Of a DNA stretch of 39,359 nucleotides, positions 7,887 through 15,007 are shown piece after piece. This stretch comes from Rhizobiaceae bacterium (GTDB lineage: Bacteria; Pseudomonadota; Alphaproteobacteria; Rhizobiales; Rhizobiaceae), in the NCBI GenBank assembly GCA_017644105.1, contig JAEPMD010000004.1, positions 114,659-154,017 on the forward strand, given 5' to 3'. The position numbers and the translations under genes are program-made. Position 1 is the stretch's first letter; each line of letters starts with the position of its first letter. The notes below the pieces were generated by a model. It ran no database searches and had not been told where the DNA came from. It was given only the letters and a program-made list of their open reading frames with translations.

Positions 7887-10577
7887 ATGGCAAAATCCCT
7901 TGATAGCTTCAATTGTCGCTCGACACTCACCGCCGCTGGCAAAGAATATACCTATTTTGATTTGAAAGTTGCGGAAGAAAACGGGCTCAAAGGTATTTCA
8001 AATCTTCCCTTTTCCATGAAAGTTTTACTTGAAAATCTTCTTCGTAATGAAGATGGGCGTTCGGTGACCAAGCAAGATATCGAAAACGTTGCCGCATGGC
8101 TCGATAGTAAGGGCAAAGACGGCAATGAGATTGCCTACCGCCCGGCTCGTGTACTCATGCAGGATTTCACTGGCGTGCCAGCGGTTGTGGATTTGGCGGC
8201 TATGCGTGATGCGATGGTTAATTTGGGTGGCGACCCCGAAAAGATTAACCCACTTGTACCCGTTGATCTTGTGATTGATCACTCTGTCATTGTGGACAAG
8301 TTTGGAACTCCAACCGCCTTTGACCAGAATGTGGAACTTGAATACCAACGCAATGGTGAACGTTACCGCTTCCTCAAATGGGGTCAGCAAGCCTTCCAAA
8401 ACTTCCGCGTTGTGCCTCCTGGCACTGGCATCTGCCACCAGGTTAATTTGGAATATCTTGGCCAAACCGTGTGGACCAAAGAAGAAGATGGCGAGACCGT
8501 CGCCTATCCAGACACATGTGTCGGTACCGATAGTCATACCACCATGATCAATGGTTTAGGTGTGCTTGGCTGGGGCGTTGGTGGCATTGAAGCAGAAGCT
8601 GCCATGCTAGGACAACCGGTTTCCATGTTGTTACCTGAAGTTATTGGCTTCAAACTCACAGGCAGCGTTAAGGAAGGCGTCACCGCAACAGACATCGTTC
8701 TCACCGTGGTTCAAATGCTCCGCCAGAAAGGCGTGATAAGTAAATTTGTTGAATTTTTCGGCGATGGGCTCGATTCCATGACCTTGGCGGACCGCGCCAC
8801 CATTGGAAATATGAGCCCTGAATATGGTGCGACTTGCGGCTTTTTCCCAACCGATAATGAAACAATTCGATATTTAACAATGTCTGGCCGTGATGAAGAT
8901 CGCATCGCACTTGTAGAAGCCTATTACAAGGCACAAGGCATGTGGCGCGAAGGCGATGGCTCAGACATTATCTTTACCGATACGCTAGAGCTCGACCTGA
9001 GTGATGTTGTACCATCCATGGCTGGGCCAAAACGCCCAGAGGGACGTATCGCGCTCGAAAATATATCATCTGGCTTCGCAACAGCTTTAGCAGACGAATA
9101 TAAAAAGCCAAATCAATTGAACGACCGTTATGATGTTGAAGGCGAAGATTATGATCTGGGTCATGGCGATGTGGCCATTGCAGCGATTACATCCTGTACC
9201 AATACATCAAACCCATCCGTTCTCATTGCGGCAGGCCTTATGGCGCGAAATGCCGTTGAAAAAGGTCTGGATTCCAAACCTTGGGTCAAAACATCTTTGG
9301 CACCAGGATCACAAGTGGTCGCTGAATATCTGGAGGCATCCGGCTTGCAGGATTATTTGGATCAGATTGGCTTTAACCTTGTGGGATTTGGCTGCACAAC
9401 ATGTATCGGTAATTCTGGCCCTCTTAACCCACCGATCTCAAAAACCATCAATGATAAAGGTTTGATCGCAGCTGGTGTGCTCTCCGGTAACCGAAATTTT
9501 GAGGGTCGCATATCACCAGATGTGCAGGCAAACTATCTCGCCTCACCGCCGCTCGTTGTGGCCTATGCTTTGGCGGGCTCAGTTCAAAAGGATCTCACCA
9601 TTGAACCACTTGGTCAGGATAAAGATGGCAAAGATGTATTCTTGAAAGATATCTGGCCGTCAAACGCTGAAATCCAGGAGTATATTATGAAATATGTCAC
9701 CCGCGAGCTTTATGCTGCCAAATATGCGGATGTCTTCAATGGTGACGAAAACTGGAAGTCTGTGAAAGTGCCAGCTGGCAATACTTATGCATGGGATAAT
9801 AATTCAACCTATGTGCAAAACCCACCTTATTTTGTGGGCATGGGCAAGGAAGCAGCTGGGACCACTGATATTCACGACGCACGTGTTTTGGGTCTCTTGG
9901 GAGACAAAATTACAACTGACCACATTTCCCCTGCCGGTTCTATCAAAGCGCAATCACCTGCGGGCGAGTATCTCATGGATAATAATGTCGGTGTTGCGGA
10001 CTTCAACCAATATGGCACGCGTCGTGGTAATCACGAGGTCATGATGCGCGGCACATTTGCCAATATTCGTTTGCGCAATCATATGCTTGGACCAAATGGG
10101 CGCGAAGGCGGATATACAATCCACTACCCATCCGCGGAAGAGGTTTCAATCTTTGAGGCCGCCATGCGCTATAAAGCTGAAGGTCGCCCATTGGTCATCT
10201 TTGGCGGCGTTGAATATGGCAATGGTTCATCTCGTGACTGGGCGGCAAAGGGCACAAACCTTTTGGGTGTTCGCGCCGTTATCACGCAAAGCTTTGAGCG
10301 CATTCACCGATCAAATCTGGTGGGTATGGGCGTTATTCCATTCTGCCTCGAGGAAGGCACATCCTGGGAAAGCTTAAATCTGCAGGGTGATGAGACTGTG
10401 ACAATCGAAGGCCTGACAGACATTCAGCCGCGCGCGAAGAAAACAGCTGTGATCACCTATGCAGATGGCACGGTGAAGAATGTTCCTATCATTTGTCGTG
10501 TCGACACATTGGATGAGGTGGATTACATCAACAATGGCGGTATCTTACATACTGTATTGCGTGATCTGGCGGCATAA
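7887..10577 (+). CDS. acnA: Aconitate hydratase AcnA
   Basis: 896-residue monomeric [4Fe-4S] aconitase of the AcnA/IRP1 type, isomerising citrate and isocitrate in the TCA cycle. The three cluster-ligand cysteines are at 437 (SCTNTSNPS), 503 and 506 (GCTTCIGNSGP). The dehydratase core starts with the DFTGVPAVVDLAAMRDA and VDLVIDHSV segments. The C-terminal swivel domain has the QYGTRRGNHEVMMRGTFAN and GVEYGNGSSRDWAAKG signatures. Length is normal. Adjacency to ccm genes is common in Hyphomicrobiales. A terminator follows at 10596. Confidence 0.98.
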   Translation: MAKSLDSFNCRSTLTAAGKEYTYFDLKVAEENGLKGISNLPFSMKVLLENLLRNEDGRSVTKQDIENVAAWLDSKGKDGNEIAYRPARVLMQDFTGVPAVVDLAAMRDAMVNLGGDPEKINPLVPVDLVIDHSVIVDKFGTPTAFDQNVELEYQRNGERYRFLKWGQQAFQNFRVVPPGTGICHQVNLEYLGQTVWTKEEDGETVAYPDTCVGTDSHTTMINGLGVLGWGVGGIEAEAAMLGQPVSMLLPEVIGFKLTGSVKEGVTATDIVLTVVQMLRQKGVISKFVEFFGDGLDSMTLADRATIGNMSPEYGATCGFFPTDNETIRYLTMSGRDEDRIALVEAYYKAQGMWREGDGSDIIFTDTLELDLSDVVPSMAGPKRPEGRIALENISSGFATALADEYKKPNQLNDRYDVEGEDYDLGHGDVAIAAITSCTNTSNPSVLIAAGLMARNAVEKGLDSKPWVKTSLAPGSQVVAEYLEASGLQDYLDQIGFNLVGFGCTTCIGNSGPLNPPISKTINDKGLIAAGVLSGNRNFEGRISPDVQANYLASPPLVVAYALAGSVQKDLTIEPLGQDKDGKDVFLKDIWPSNAEIQEYIMKYVTRELYAAKYADVFNGDENWKSVKVPAGNTYAWDNNSTYVQNPPYFVGMGKEAAGTTDIHDARVLGLLGDKITTDHISPAGSIKAQSPAGEYLMDNNVGVADFNQYGTRRGNHEVMMRGTFANIRLRNHMLGPNGREGGYTIHYPSAEEVSIFEAAMRYKAEGRPLVIFGGVEYGNGSSRDWAAKGTNLLGVRAVITQSFERIHRSNLVGMGVIPFCLEEGTSWESLNLQGDETVTIEGLTDIQPRAKKTAVITYADGTVKNVPIICRVDTLDEVDYINNGGILHTVLRDLAA

Positions 10578-10595
10578 TCCGCCAACAAGGTCTTT

Positions 10596-10620
10596 AAAAC
10601 CGGGGCTCAGCTCCGGTTTT
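10596..10620 (+). terminator. Rho-independent terminator after acnA
   Basis: An 11-bp stem with one G-U pair (AAAACCGGGGC paired with GCTCCGGTTTT) and a TCA loop begins 18 nt after the acnA stop and ends in a T run. Confidence 0.85.
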
Positions 10621-10662
10621 CTATGCCTTAACGACGCAGTTAGCCGCAAATTGTTATGTTAA

Positions 10663-10854
10663 TCACATCGCCGGTGTACTTGCTTCAAAGGTGGTGAGTA
10701 CCAGATAGATCTGTACCCAGTATAATGCTTTATCGCGATCCTGGCTGCGCTCGGCAACCAGAGCTCTCGTCAATACTTCGGATGCAGCAAGGTCTCCATA
10801 GCTATTGTGAATTGATTTAACGATATCTTCAGCTTCTGCATTTGTTGCGCTCAT
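10663..10854 (-). CDS. Small helical protein of unknown function, divergent from the luxR gene
   Basis: 63-residue, probably all-helical soluble protein (MSATNAEAEDIVKSIHN at the N-terminus, then RALVAERSQDRDKALYW). I do not recognise the family. A pattern of alanine-rich helix, RAL-x-A-x-R and a W near the C-terminus occurs in small alphaproteobacterial proteins. The frame extends to a TTG at 10875, but ATG 10854 is the better start. It is divergent from the luxR gene, and the palindromic element at 10923-10940 lies about 75 bp from this ATG, so it could be quorum controlled. It ends 42 nt from the acnA terminator on the opposite strand. Whether it is expressed is not shown by sequence. Confidence 0.5.
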   Translation of the reverse strand: MSATNAEAEDIVKSIHNSYGDLAASEVLTRALVAERSQDRDKALYWVQIYLVLTTFEASTPAM

Positions 10855-10922
10855 GAAATCCCGACCTGTTTTCAATTCTGAGTACGATCAAACTTTAATG
10901 AATTGTCGTTGGTTCGTCACCA

Positions 10923-10940
10923 CGTACATATGTACTAGAA
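10923..10940. promoter_or_regulatory. Candidate lux-box-like element upstream of luxR (copy 1)
   Basis: CGTACATATGTACTAGAA contains the perfect 12-bp palindrome GTACATATGTAC (10924-10935). The same 18-nt string with one change recurs upstream of the luxI gene at 11756-11773, and it was not noticed elsewhere in the window. It sits 60 nt before the luxR ATG and between the luxR and the divergent small gene. Binding by this LuxR is inferred from its placement. Confidence 0.65.
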
Positions 10941-11000
10941 AGCTTGCACGTAACTATTGTATTTTGCTATGAACACTATGTAAGGTTACAGGGACTGTAC

Positions 11001-11738
11001 ATGAATAGCGGTGCAAACGATCAGGACACACAGCGAAAGCATGCGTTTGACGCAATTGTTGATGCTAAAGACGTAGAGCATGCGCTGAATTTAATTTGCG
11101 AGCTATATCCCATTGGACATTGCACATATCATTTAGCGCAGACAATGGCATCACAGCAGAATGTTGATTCTCCATTTGTGCGAACAACCTACCCTTCCGA
11201 AGGGGTGGCAAGGTATCTTTTAAAAGACTATGTAAAAATTGACCCGATATTAAAAGAAGGAATGCTCAGGGCGCTGCCCTATGCGTGGTCAGAGATTGAA
11301 CCAGATGAAGAAGCGATCGAATTATTGATTGACTTTCAATCACATGGCCTAGGTGCAGGTGGTTATTCCATACCCATCGCCGATAAAGTTGGCCGAAGAG
11401 CATTATTTTCGCTCAACGCGTTAGCTGGTGAAAACTCTTGGGACGAAATTGTCGATCAATATAAAGAAGATTGGATTGAGCTCGGTCAGGTTCTGCATAA
11501 AAAGGCAATTAAAGAACTCTATGGTGATGTCGACCCAGCCCCAACTTTAAGCCCGAGGGAACTTGAAACACTTCACTGGACAGCGCTAGGTAAGGATTAC
11601 AAGGACATCGCGATAATTCTGGATGTGTCTGAGCACACTATTCGAACCTATATGAGAACGGCACGCTTAAAACTAAACTGCTCTTCTATGACCCAAGCTG
11701 TTGCGAAAGCAAGCAAACTTAGATTGATTAATCCGTAA
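11001..11738 (+). CDS. cinR: LuxR-family quorum-sensing regulator (CinR-like)
   Basis: 245-residue AHL-responsive regulator. The autoinducer-binding domain (about 15-165) shows Tyr64, Tyr72, Asp81-Pro82 and Trp96 at the standard ligand-pocket positions. The position usually held by the conserved lactone-binding tryptophan (TYPxxW) is Gly68 here. The LuxR HTH (about 182-243) has Glu187, Leu191 and Gly197 with the invariant family spacing, followed by DIAIILDVSEHTIRTYM. ATG 11001 follows AGGGA; an upstream in-frame ATG at 10944 would add 19 atypical residues. It is followed on the same strand by luxI, the order of rhizobial cinR-cinI. The symbol is by family and context; the ligand is unknown. 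Confidence 0.88.
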   Translation: MNSGANDQDTQRKHAFDAIVDAKDVEHALNLICELYPIGHCTYHLAQTMASQQNVDSPFVRTTYPSEGVARYLLKDYVKIDPILKEGMLRALPYAWSEIEPDEEAIELLIDFQSHGLGAGGYSIPIADKVGRRALFSLNALAGENSWDEIVDQYKEDWIELGQVLHKKAIKELYGDVDPAPTLSPRELETLHWTALGKDYKDIAIILDVSEHTIRTYMRTARLKLNCSSMTQAVAKASKLRLINP

Positions 11739-11755
11739 ATCATCGCAATTTGCCT

Positions 11756-11773
11756 CGTACATATGTGCTAGAA
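11756..11773. promoter_or_regulatory. Candidate lux-box-like element upstream of luxI (copy 2)
   Basis: CGTACATATGTGCTAGAA matches the copy before luxR at 17 of 18 positions. Here the palindrome is GTACATATGTGC (11757-11768). A CATAAT hexamer at 11802-11807 is a possible -10, placing the centre of the box near -50. The luxI ATG is 73 nt downstream of the element. Confidence 0.65.
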
Positions 11774-11846
11774 CATCCGTGCGAATTTTCATTGCGCCTA
11801 GCATAATTCATTATCTCCCCAACAAAAAACCAAGAGGGAGTAATAC

Positions 11847-12509
11847 ATGTTTCTTACAGTCCAAGCTCACGAATATCATAAATATCCAACGCTTCTTATG
11901 CAGATGTTTAAATTACGCAAAAGAGTTTTTGCAGATCAGCTCAATTGGGATGTACCCGTCCAAGGCGATATTGAGAAAGACGCCTATGATGAACTCAATC
12001 CTGTTTATCTCATGTGGTGCGACGATAGAAAGACCAAACTTTATGGCGTTGTTCGTCTCATGCCGACAACCGGCCCGACACTTCTTTATGATGTGTTTCG
12101 AAAAACATTTCCGGACGTGGTAAGCTTTGAGGCACCAGGGATTTGGGAAGGTACGCGCATGTGCATCGATCAAGAGCTATTGTCACAAGATCATCCTGAA
12201 ATTGAATCGGGATACGCGTTCAGCATGTTATTGCTGGCACTATGTGAGGTTGCAATTAAACATGGCATCCATACGATGGTCTCAAACTATGAACCGCAAA
12301 TGAAACGTGTGTATCGTCGCGCGGGAATTGAGGTCAATGAATTGGGAAGATCTGCGGATTACGGAAAATATCCCGTATGTTGTAGTACGTTTGAAGTGTC
12401 AAAACCGGTATTGGCAAAAATGCGTGAAAAACTTGAAATAAATGCGCCCATCTATCAAGTTTCTCTGCCAAAACGTTCAATTGCCGACTATGTACTTGAA
12501 GCTGCCTGA
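11847..12509 (+). CDS. cinI: Acyl-homoserine-lactone synthase (CinI-like LuxI family)
   Basis: 220-residue autoinducer synthase making an AHL from S-adenosylmethionine and an acyl carrier. All LuxI-family key residues are present: Arg24, Phe28, Trp34, Asp45, Asp48, Arg70, Phe84, Glu101 and Arg104 (IWEGTR). The segments RLMPTTGPTLLYDVF, GIHTMVSNYEP, KRVYRRAG and YGKYPVCC closely resemble what I recall of rhizobial CinI, which makes a long-chain 3-hydroxy-C14:1 AHL; the product here is not proven. ATG 11847 follows GAGGGAG at good spacing. Copy 2 of the palindromic element lies upstream, fitting positive feedback. A 61-codon ORF follows after 120 nt. Confidence 0.93.
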   Translation: MFLTVQAHEYHKYPTLLMQMFKLRKRVFADQLNWDVPVQGDIEKDAYDELNPVYLMWCDDRKTKLYGVVRLMPTTGPTLLYDVFRKTFPDVVSFEAPGIWEGTRMCIDQELLSQDHPEIESGYAFSMLLLALCEVAIKHGIHTMVSNYEPQMKRVYRRAGIEVNELGRSADYGKYPVCCSTFEVSKPVLAKMREKLEINAPIYQVSLPKRSIADYVLEAA

Positions 12510-12564
12510 TAAATTAGACTACACTGGTCGCACAGAATTGAAGCTGTTTTGCGCAAATGTTGAA

Positions 12565-12591
12565 GGTGAGCCACGCCCAGTAAGGCTCACC
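12565..12591 (+). other. Intercistronic hairpin between luxI and the small downstream ORF
   Basis: A perfect 8-bp inverted repeat, GGTGAGCC (12565-12572) and GGCTCACC (12584-12591), with an 11-nt loop. There is no following T run, so it is not a standard intrinsic terminator. It may slow 3' decay of luxI mRNA or partly uncouple the two genes. Confidence 0.45.
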
Positions 12592-12629
12592 AAAACTGAT
12601 GCCAAGTTAAGACAAAAGAACTAAATGAC

Positions 12630-12815
12630 ATGCAAAATAACGATAAAAGTTTAGAACAACTAATTAGTAAGTCCATAGAAGTGGCAAGAAGTACCAGATC
12701 AGATATGCTGGTCCACTATCTCAATATGGCTTTGTATGAGCACAAAGAGAACATGAAAATTAATGAGTTGAAAAAGCTGGGAATTGTTGAAACTCCCAGC
12801 GAACATCAGTCTTAG
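12630..12815 (+). CDS. Small protein downstream of luxI, candidate CinS-like antirepressor
   Basis: 61-residue, charged, probably helical protein (SLEQLISKSIEVARSTRSD, then MLVHYLNMALYEHKENM). It has no membrane segment and no recognised domain. In Rhizobium leguminosarum the small protein CinS is co-expressed with CinI and antagonises the repressor PraR. Here a small ORF sits in the same place, and a PraR-like gene lies next door in convergent orientation, the two stops overlapping by 4 nt. That context is the basis for the CinS proposal; the sequence itself does not prove it. The ribosome site is weak (AAGAACTAAATGAC before ATG). The helical MLxxYLxMAL pattern could instead mark an unrelated small alphaproteobacterial family. 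Confidence 0.6.
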   Translation: MQNNDKSLEQLISKSIEVARSTRSDMLVHYLNMALYEHKENMKINELKKLGIVETPSEHQS

Positions 12816-13249
12816 CTGTTGTCGTCAGCGTCGGCCATGGCCTTGATCAGTTCAAGTGCTTTGGCACGAACTTTCGGATTTTTAATGCGCGCGAACGAAC
12901 GGTTTAACTTGATACCTTCTGTTGTCGCGATAAATTCCAAATGCTTGGTGGATGAATTATCCATATTAAGAATTTCAGCACCCTTGCTGCTACCACTAAC
13001 CTCAGGAGCACCGTCGAAAAAGAACTCTACGGGCGTCTGTAAAATCTTTGAAACGGCCTGAAGGCGGCTAGCACCCACGCGGTTCGTGCCTTTTTCATAT
13101 TTTTGAACTTGCTGAAACGTTACGCCAAGTGCATCACCTAGTTTCTCTTGGCTCAAACCCAACATGTTCCGGCGGAGTTTAATTCGACCACCTACATAAA
13201 CATCAATTGGGTTTGGTTTCTTGTTCTTCATATTTGTCTCAGTCGTCAT
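12812..13249 (-). CDS. praR: XRE-family regulator, PraR-like
   Basis: 145-residue repressor-type protein. The Cro/CI HTH lies at about 15-78: the PNPIDVYVGGRIKLRR lead-in, SQEKLGDALGVTFQQVQKYE as the HTH core, then GTNRVGASRL. This lead-in and core are characteristic of the PraR group of Hyphomicrobiales. PraR in R. leguminosarum represses quorum-sensing regulator genes and adhesion functions, and in Azorhizobium it controls reb genes. The C-terminal third is charged and variable. ATG 13249 follows a purine-rich AAGAAGAAAAAT; an internal ATG at 13231 is an alternative. It is convergent with the candidate cinS-like ORF with a 4-nt stop overlap and no terminator between. Targets here are unknown. 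Confidence 0.8.
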   Translation of the reverse strand: MTTETNMKNKKPNPIDVYVGGRIKLRRNMLGLSQEKLGDALGVTFQQVQKYEKGTNRVGASRLQAVSKILQTPVEFFFDGAPEVSGSSKGAEILNMDNSSTKHLEFIATTEGIKLNRSFARIKNPKVRAKALELIKAMADADDNS

Positions 13250-13636
13250 TATTTTTCTTCTTTATAATTGTTATTCGATTATTGACCGTTCCAACTTGGT
13301 GCAAACTCTCAATCGCCTACAAGCTATAGTCTCACATCGTTTATCGCTTCAAGTCGATATTTATTATGAAACTCAATGTTGCATCATAAATCATTATGTT
13401 ACTAACGCGACCAGCATCAAACTTTGTAATCTCGTTTTTAGTCTTTAAAGTCGATATAATCAAGATTTGAACGATAATTTCCAAAGATATTAGCATATTT
13501 ACCGTTTATCACAAAAATACTCACTACAACGTGATTTTACGCGTGATCGGGATTTGACTATAAAACAGAACGGTTGGGGACTGGCGTAAACTATGCAGGC
13601 AATGTGCATATATCTAGCAGGAACATTGGTAATAAT
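13250..13636. other. AT-rich intergenic region between praR-like and DUF1223 genes
   Basis: About 390 bp without a convincing gene. It must hold the divergent promoters of the praR-like gene and the DUF1223 gene. The 10-mer AAGTCGATAT occurs twice in direct orientation (13351-13360 and 13448-13457), which could be a regulatory repeat. No operator of a known family was recognised. Confidence 0.5.
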
Positions 13637-14392
13637 ATGAAAAAACAGCTCTTTTTTACATTGGGTGCGATTGGCATTGCCCTGACAACGACATTGTCCT
13701 TGACGTCGGGGTCTCAGGCTTCTGATGAACTTCAAAACCCAATCGGAGTCGTTGAATTGTTCACCTCCCAAGGATGTTCTTCTTGTCCACCTGCAGACAA
13801 AACGCTCAGCAAACTCATTGAGGAAGGACAAGTCCTGGCTTTATCCTATCACGTTGATTACTGGAATTATCTCGGCTGGGTCGACACTCTTGCAACAAAA
13901 GAATCGACCGATCGACAATATGCCTATGCTAAAACACTACAACGCCGCGGTGTTTACACACCTCAAGTGATTGTTAACGGTCGCGATCACTTAGTTGGCA
14001 GCAATTACAACGGCATCAAAGCAAAAGTTTCTACTTTTGAACAAACAGAACGTGGCTTGGCTGTTCCTCTTTCCATTTCAGCAAGTGACGATGAAATCAG
14101 TATTTCAATTGGAGAAGGTCAGGGCAAAGCCAGTATCGTTGCAGTTTATTTTGATAATGAGAATACCATCGACATCAAGCGCGGCGAGAATCGCGGTCGA
14201 AAAATCACATATCATCACTCTGTCAGAGACATCGAAACCATAGGAATGTGGTATGGCGACGCGCAAGAGATCAAGCTTCCAATGGCCGTAATGGAAAAAG
14301 TGAAAGATGGTGGCGCCGCAATATTGTTGCAATCAATGGCCAACGGTGGAACGCCTGGTGCTATTTTAGGCGCCGCAAGTTACAAAGGTTAA
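13637..14392 (+). CDS. DUF1223 family secreted thioredoxin-like protein
   Basis: 251-residue protein with a signal peptide (MKKQLFF, hydrophobic core to about 22, cleavage near SQAS-DE at 28-30). The mature part starts with VVELFTSQGCSSCPPADK, the DUF1223 hallmark, with a CSSC redox-type pair (Cys47 and Cys50) in a thioredoxin-like fold. YHVDYWNYLGWVDTLA and YTPQVIVNG are also typical of the family. Function is unassigned; a periplasmic thiol role is inferred. The frame is open to 13574, but ATG 13637 gives the signal peptide directly. In related Hyphomicrobiales this gene often sits near acnA and ccm; here the quorum-sensing cassette separates them. Confidence 0.9.
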   Translation: MKKQLFFTLGAIGIALTTTLSLTSGSQASDELQNPIGVVELFTSQGCSSCPPADKTLSKLIEEGQVLALSYHVDYWNYLGWVDTLATKESTDRQYAYAKTLQRRGVYTPQVIVNGRDHLVGSNYNGIKAKVSTFEQTERGLAVPLSISASDDEISISIGEGQGKASIVAVYFDNENTIDIKRGENRGRKITYHHSVRDIETIGMWYGDAQEIKLPMAVMEKVKDGGAAILLQSMANGGTPGAILGAASYKG

Positions 14393-14413
14393 TCTTATAA
14401 CTAACCTAACCAA

Positions 14414-14441
14414 AAAGACCGACCTTGAAAGGTCGGCCTTT
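14414..14441 (+). terminator. Rho-independent terminator after DUF1223 gene
   Basis: AAAGACCGACCTT pairs with AAGGTCGGCCTTT with one A/C mismatch, 21 nt after the DUF1223 stop, ending in a short T run. From here to 14685 no gene was supported. Confidence 0.8.
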
Positions 14442-14685
14442 ATGGCGGTGCCATCCAATTAATGAACCTGTTCATCGAAAAAGTCGGTGGGCTGGGGGGC
14501 TATTGGCCGACTTTAGGAACATTTTTAATTAAATGACAAAAGTAAGATCGTCGCCAAATAAGGAGAGGGTTTGACCAAAACATGGCGAAAACATGTTCGT
14601 GCAGTAAAGTATCCCTACGTAAGTTTAACATGTCGTGAGGAATGTAACAGTTCAGGCTTTTCAACGAAACGCTCGGTTAAAACAC

Positions 14686-14847
14686 CTATTCCTTCCGAAA
14701 ATAGGTCAAAAGAAACAAAAAACAGGCTAACAGGAAGAAGATACTGCCAAACATTGCCCAAAAACTTCCGATACTGGCCATAATGAAACCAAAAGCCGAG
14801 ACAACGAACAAGAGCCAACCAGCAATTTCAATATGTTTGTTACTCAT
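14686..14847 (-). CDS. 53-residue membrane protein
   Basis: A 54-codon gene. The translation begins MSNKHIEIAGWLLFVVSAFG, continues with glycine- and phenylalanine-rich hydrophobic sequence, and ends LLTYFRKE. It has two membrane helices (about 9-25 and 31-49) and short charged ends. The AGW-LLFVVSA lead and a second GSIFFLLACFLF helix resemble short alphaproteobacterial proteins sometimes labelled as cytochrome oxidase-like small subunits; this is a recollection, not a proof. A perfect 14-bp palindrome lies 24 nt upstream. The competing overlapping ORFs on both strands here have no such protein-like pattern. Confidence 0.65.
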   Translation of the reverse strand: MSNKHIEIAGWLLFVVSAFGFIMASIGSFWAMFGSIFFLLACFLFLLTYFRKE

Positions 14848-14871
14848 CATTCACTTCTACCCACATTCTAT

Positions 14872-14885
14872 ATCCCCATGGGGAT
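14872..14885. promoter_or_regulatory. 14-bp perfect palindrome between the small membrane gene and DUF2794
   Basis: ATCCCCATGGGGAT is a perfect palindrome in the divergent region between the 53-aa gene (start 14847) and the DUF2794 gene (start 15008). Its placement suggests an operator; the regulator is unknown. Confidence 0.4.
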
Positions 14886-15007
14886 CTAGCGATAAATGAA
14901 TGCGATAGGTCAATCCCTTTAGTAAAAAGAAGTGAATAAATTAAAGGAGCAATCTTGCATTTTGCCCGGCCCCAAGCAAAGATAGTGCACGGATTAAGGG
15001 AACTTAG

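Noticed and set aside
12442-12624. Plus-strand 60-codon frame overlapping the luxI 3' end
   Set aside because: It begins inside luxI in another frame, has no ribosome site, and its sequence mirrors the luxI codons and the spacer.
14571-14783. Plus-strand frame preceded by a good AAGGAG ribosome-like site, TTG start
   Set aside because: It lies antisense to the more protein-like 53-aa membrane gene, the translation is Arg/Lys/Ser-rich with no domain pattern, and the start would be TTG.
14615-14818. Minus-strand 67-codon frame overlapping the 53-aa gene
   Set aside because: It is an out-of-frame shadow of the 53-aa gene; that frame has clean helices and a better start at 14847.
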